7,662 nucleotides of DNA, from NCBI GenBank assembly GCA_021791145.1, contig JAJYXE010000016.1, positions 1 to 7,662 of the forward strand. The letters run 5' to 3'. Shown piece by piece: positions 6,018-7,662 of the stretch; position 1 is the first letter of the stretch, and each line of letters starts with the position of its first letter. The notes beneath the pieces were generated by a model that saw only the letters and a program-made list of their open reading frames with translations, made no database searches and was not told where the DNA came from. A program made the translations under genes and the position numbers. This DNA comes from Actinomycetes bacterium. GTDB taxonomy: Bacteria; Actinomycetota; Acidimicrobiia; Acidimicrobiales; RAAP-2.

Positions 6018-6767
6018 ATGTCTACCCATGCCTCTTCTTGCCATTCCCATGTAAGTCCTCGACCACCGTCCAACAGGCAGCGCACGACACGCCGGATCGT
6101 GGCAATCACGGTGTTCGTCTGCCTCGTGACGATCGGAGCCCCTCTATGCCAGACCCCCAGTCCGGGTGCGAGCCCGGCCCCTCCGACCAAGCCGTCGTTG
6201 TCGACGACGCACTCGGCCGGTCCGCTGCGGCCGCTCACCGATGCGGTCCTGGTCGACGACCTGCTGCTCTTGTCCCGACCGGAACAGGTGCCGATCCAGG
6301 TCAGGAGGACCCCGCCCGCTGTCGCTGCGGCGACCCCGACGACGGCTACACCGAGCACCGCTCCGACGGCCCCTGCCGCCCCCACCCCGGCACCGACTGT
6401 TGCCGCCCCATCCCCGTCGGTCGCTGACACGCCACCAACAACCCAACCGGCACCGGTGCTGACACCGACCCCCGCCTCACCGACCGTCGGGGCCGACGTC
6501 ATGGCATCCGAGCCGGGCTGGGTGCAGGCGGCGTTCGCCTGCATCCGCCAGGTCGAGTCCAACAACGAGCCGTGGGTGGTCAACGCCTCGTCCGGCGACG
6601 GTGGCCTCTACCAGTTCAACCAGGGGACGTGGTTGAACATGGGCGGTGGACAGTTCGCCAGCGCGGCCCAGTACGCCTCGGTGGCCGCCCAGGACACCGT
6701 GGCCGCATGGACCTACGACCGGGCCGGGTTCAGTCCGTGGACGGGGGACAACCACTGCTGGGCCTAA
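6018..6767 (+). CDS. Secreted lysozyme/Rpf-like transglycosylase
   Basis: 249 residues. N-region is basic (RQRTTRR at 20-26), followed by one hydrophobic segment at 27-44 (IVAITVFVCLVTIGAPLC), a signal peptide or membrane anchor. Residues 45-160 are a Pro/Ala/Thr-rich linker of the kind that spans actinobacterial cell walls. The C-terminal domain (165-249) is lysozyme-like: FACIRQVESNNEPWVVNASS with probable catalytic Glu180, GGLYQFNQGTWLNMGG, FASAAQYASVAAQDTVAAW and a terminal SPWTGDNHCW with Cys248. This pattern (E-S-x-N, then G-L-x-Q-F-x-x-x-T-W) is that of resuscitation-promoting-factor/transglycosylase-like domains that cut the glycan strand of peptidoglycan. Its Cys pair (Cys175, Cys247 or nearby) matches positions in the lysozyme domain of the large minus-strand hydrolase, suggesting a conserved disulfide. 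The next gene follows 38 bases after its TAA, probably in one operon. Confidence 0.85.
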   Translation: MSTHASSCHSHVSPRPPSNRQRTTRRIVAITVFVCLVTIGAPLCQTPSPGASPAPPTKPSLSTTHSAGPLRPLTDAVLVDDLLLLSRPEQVPIQVRRTPPAVAAATPTTATPSTAPTAPAAPTPAPTVAAPSPSVADTPPTTQPAPVLTPTPASPTVGADVMASEPGWVQAAFACIRQVESNNEPWVVNASSGDGGLYQFNQGTWLNMGGGQFASAAQYASVAAQDTVAAWTYDRAGFSPWTGDNHCWA

Positions 6768-6794
6768 GGCGCCACACCTCTCCGCTGCGGTGGA

Positions 6795-6803
6795 TAGGGA
6801 GGT
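6795..6803 (+). promoter_or_regulatory. Ribosome binding site TAGGGAGGT for the CAP-like gene
   Basis: Matches the anti-Shine-Dalgarno complement at eight of nine positions and ends two bases before GTG 6806. The spacing is short, but this is the only good site before the signal peptide. Confidence 0.65.
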
Positions 6804-6805
6804 CC

Positions 6806-7662
6806 GTGAAATCGAGACAGGTCCTCCACACTCACGTAGTCGCCGTGGTTGCCGTGGTTGCCGTGCTCGCAGTGCTCGCCGCTGGCGGGTCTGTCGCCCA
6901 GGCAGCGACGACCCCGGGGATGAATGGCCCTTGGGCCAACTTCCCGGCCCCACCCTGCGGGGTGAGCATCGGGACGTTCCCGGTTTCCCCGGGGGAAGTC
7001 CAGGCTCCCTGGGGGGACGTGTACCCCTGTACCGATGCTGCCAAGCTGACGGCGATTGCCCCGAACGGACCCTGGGCCGACGCCGAGCTGTGGTTCAACG
7101 AGGAGTCGAACCACGTCTCCCCGTACCCGGGTCCGTTCGGCGACTCGGTGGCCGCCATCGAGTCGGGCGTCGACTGGGAGCGGGCCGCCCGCGGCATCCC
7201 TCCCGTCTCCTGGTCGAACGCCGACCCCGCGATCGACGCCGCCGTCCAGTTGGGGGCTGACACCGGGGCCGACCCGGTCCTGCCGCAATACGTCATCACC
7301 CAGCACCGGGCTTGGTCGTCAGACTGGGCGAGCGGGACCTCGACCGCCAAGGCGCTCACCGGTTGGATCTACGACGACGGACCGCAGGGGTGGAACCTCG
7401 ACTGCCCTGCCGCGGGCGACCCAGGGTGCGGCGGGCACACCCGCTCGATCCTCGGCCAGGACATGGTCAACGCCGGGCTTTCCGACGTTGAGTCGGGGGC
7501 TGCCGCCGTCGGCTCGGACGGGATCACTGTCGCCCTGTGGCCGACAGCCACAGTCACCCCACCGGCTCCGCCTGCTCCCGCACCGGTCGTGACCACCCCA
7601 CCGACCACCCCACTGACCACCCCACCGACCGTCCCACCGACCACCCCACTGACCACCCCGCC
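6806..7662 (+). CDS. Secreted CAP-superfamily-like protein with Pro/Thr tail, C-terminus off the window
   Basis: GTG start at 6806; 285 residues to the right edge without a stop. Signal peptide: MKSRQVLHTH, a Val/Ala/Leu core at 11-26, and an AQA cleavage motif near residue 33. The mature part has an N-terminal Cys-containing segment (PPCGVSIG, VYPCTD) and then a region at about 88-246 that reads like a CAP (SCP/PR-1) domain: WFNEESNH near the start, RAARGIPPVSWSNADPAIDA (the usual 'R...G..PL.W...L...A' block), ALTGWIYDDGPQGWNLDC, and GCGGHTRSILGQDMVNAGLS (the 'GH...IL...F...G' block, His211). Bacterial CAP proteins are extracellular and of varied, often unknown, function. After residue 250 comes a Pro/Ala stretch and repeats TTPP/TTPL. 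The assignment is by motif order only; several consensus positions are weak. It follows the transglycosylase gene in the same direction. Confidence 0.7.
   Translation, partial: MKSRQVLHTHVVAVVAVVAVLAVLAAGGSVAQAATTPGMNGPWANFPAPPCGVSIGTFPVSPGEVQAPWGDVYPCTDAAKLTAIAPNGPWADAELWFNEESNHVSPYPGPFGDSVAAIESGVDWERAARGIPPVSWSNADPAIDAAVQLGADTGADPVLPQYVITQHRAWSSDWASGTSTAKALTGWIYDDGPQGWNLDCPAAGDPGCGGHTRSILGQDMVNAGLSDVESGAAAVGSDGITVALWPTATVTPPAPPAPAPVVTTPPTTPLTTPPTVPPTTPLTTP
6845..6880 (+). repeat. Four 9-bp tandem units in the signal-peptide core
   Basis: GTGGTTGCC, GTGGTTGCC, GTGCTCGCA, GTGCTCGCC in a row encode VVA-VVA-VLA-VLA, the hydrophobic core of the CAP-like protein's signal peptide. In-frame unit gain or loss would change signal-peptide length. 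Confidence 0.75.
7591..7662 (+). repeat. 12-bp tandem repeats encoding Pro/Thr tail
   Basis: Six consecutive 12-bp units with consensus GACCACCCCACC (starts 7591, 7603, 7615, 7627, 7639, 7651), continuing to the window edge. They encode TTPP, TTPL, TTPP, TVPP, TTPL, TTP. Alternation of CCG and CTG gives a 24-36 bp higher-order pattern. Such segments are typical of extended wall-spanning linkers, so another domain may follow. Confidence 0.85.

Noticed and set aside
5492..6427. Plus-strand open frame of 311 codons and the opposing 216-codon minus frame at 5933-6583
   Set aside because: Both overlap the nuclease and transglycosylase genes in wrong frames and show no domain or ribosome site.
1..7662. 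CRISPR array, tRNA/rRNA gene, insertion sequence or attachment site
   Set aside because: I found no spaced direct repeats, no cloverleaf-like sequence, no transposase motif and no terminal inverted repeats; the only repeats are short coding tandem repeats.

Overview
The window is very GC-rich DNA with strong G/C preference at third codon positions. Its secreted proteins carry Ala/Pro/Thr-rich linkers and Rpf/lysozyme-like, NlpC/P60 and CAP-like domains. This points to a high-GC actinobacterium (class not resolvable from the sequence). The gene set, a membrane-anchored multi-domain peptidoglycan hydrolase directly followed by a lipoprotein with a possible NTF2/VirB8-like C-terminus and small hypotheticals, resembles the cell-wall-penetration part of a conjugative element (plasmid or integrative element). 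No relaxase, coupling protein or VirB4-type ATPase lies inside the window, so that assignment is inference.

Layout: genes diverge from a short intergenic region at about 5740-6017. Leftward (minus strand), with gaps of a few to 56 bases that suggest one operon: a PD-(D/E)xK/Holliday-junction-resolvase-like nuclease (5739-5170), a 362-residue protein of unknown function (5166-4078), an ~846-residue membrane-anchored protein with a lysozyme-like domain and a C-terminal NlpC/P60 peptidase (4038-1498), a lipoprotein (1441-662), a very short ORF (658-530), and an acidic hypothetical protein that runs off the left edge (524-1). Rightward (plus strand): a small ORF that is only continuous if one base is skipped at a run of eight C (5790-5922), a secreted lysozyme/Rpf-like transglycosylase (6018-6767), and a secreted CAP-superfamily-like protein with a Pro/Thr tandem-repeat tail that runs off the right edge (6806-7662).

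Together, at least three products on two divergent transcripts are exported envelope proteins, and two of them carry related lysozyme-like domains. A plausible reading is that the minus operon builds and gates an envelope-spanning channel (hydrolase plus lipoprotein), while the plus operon secretes further wall-active proteins. The most notable observations are two tiny genes whose reading frames appear to need, or nearly need, a +1 shift at C-rich runs, a transcript hairpin just before the lipoprotein ribosome binding site, and the unusual multi-catalytic architecture of the large hydrolase.
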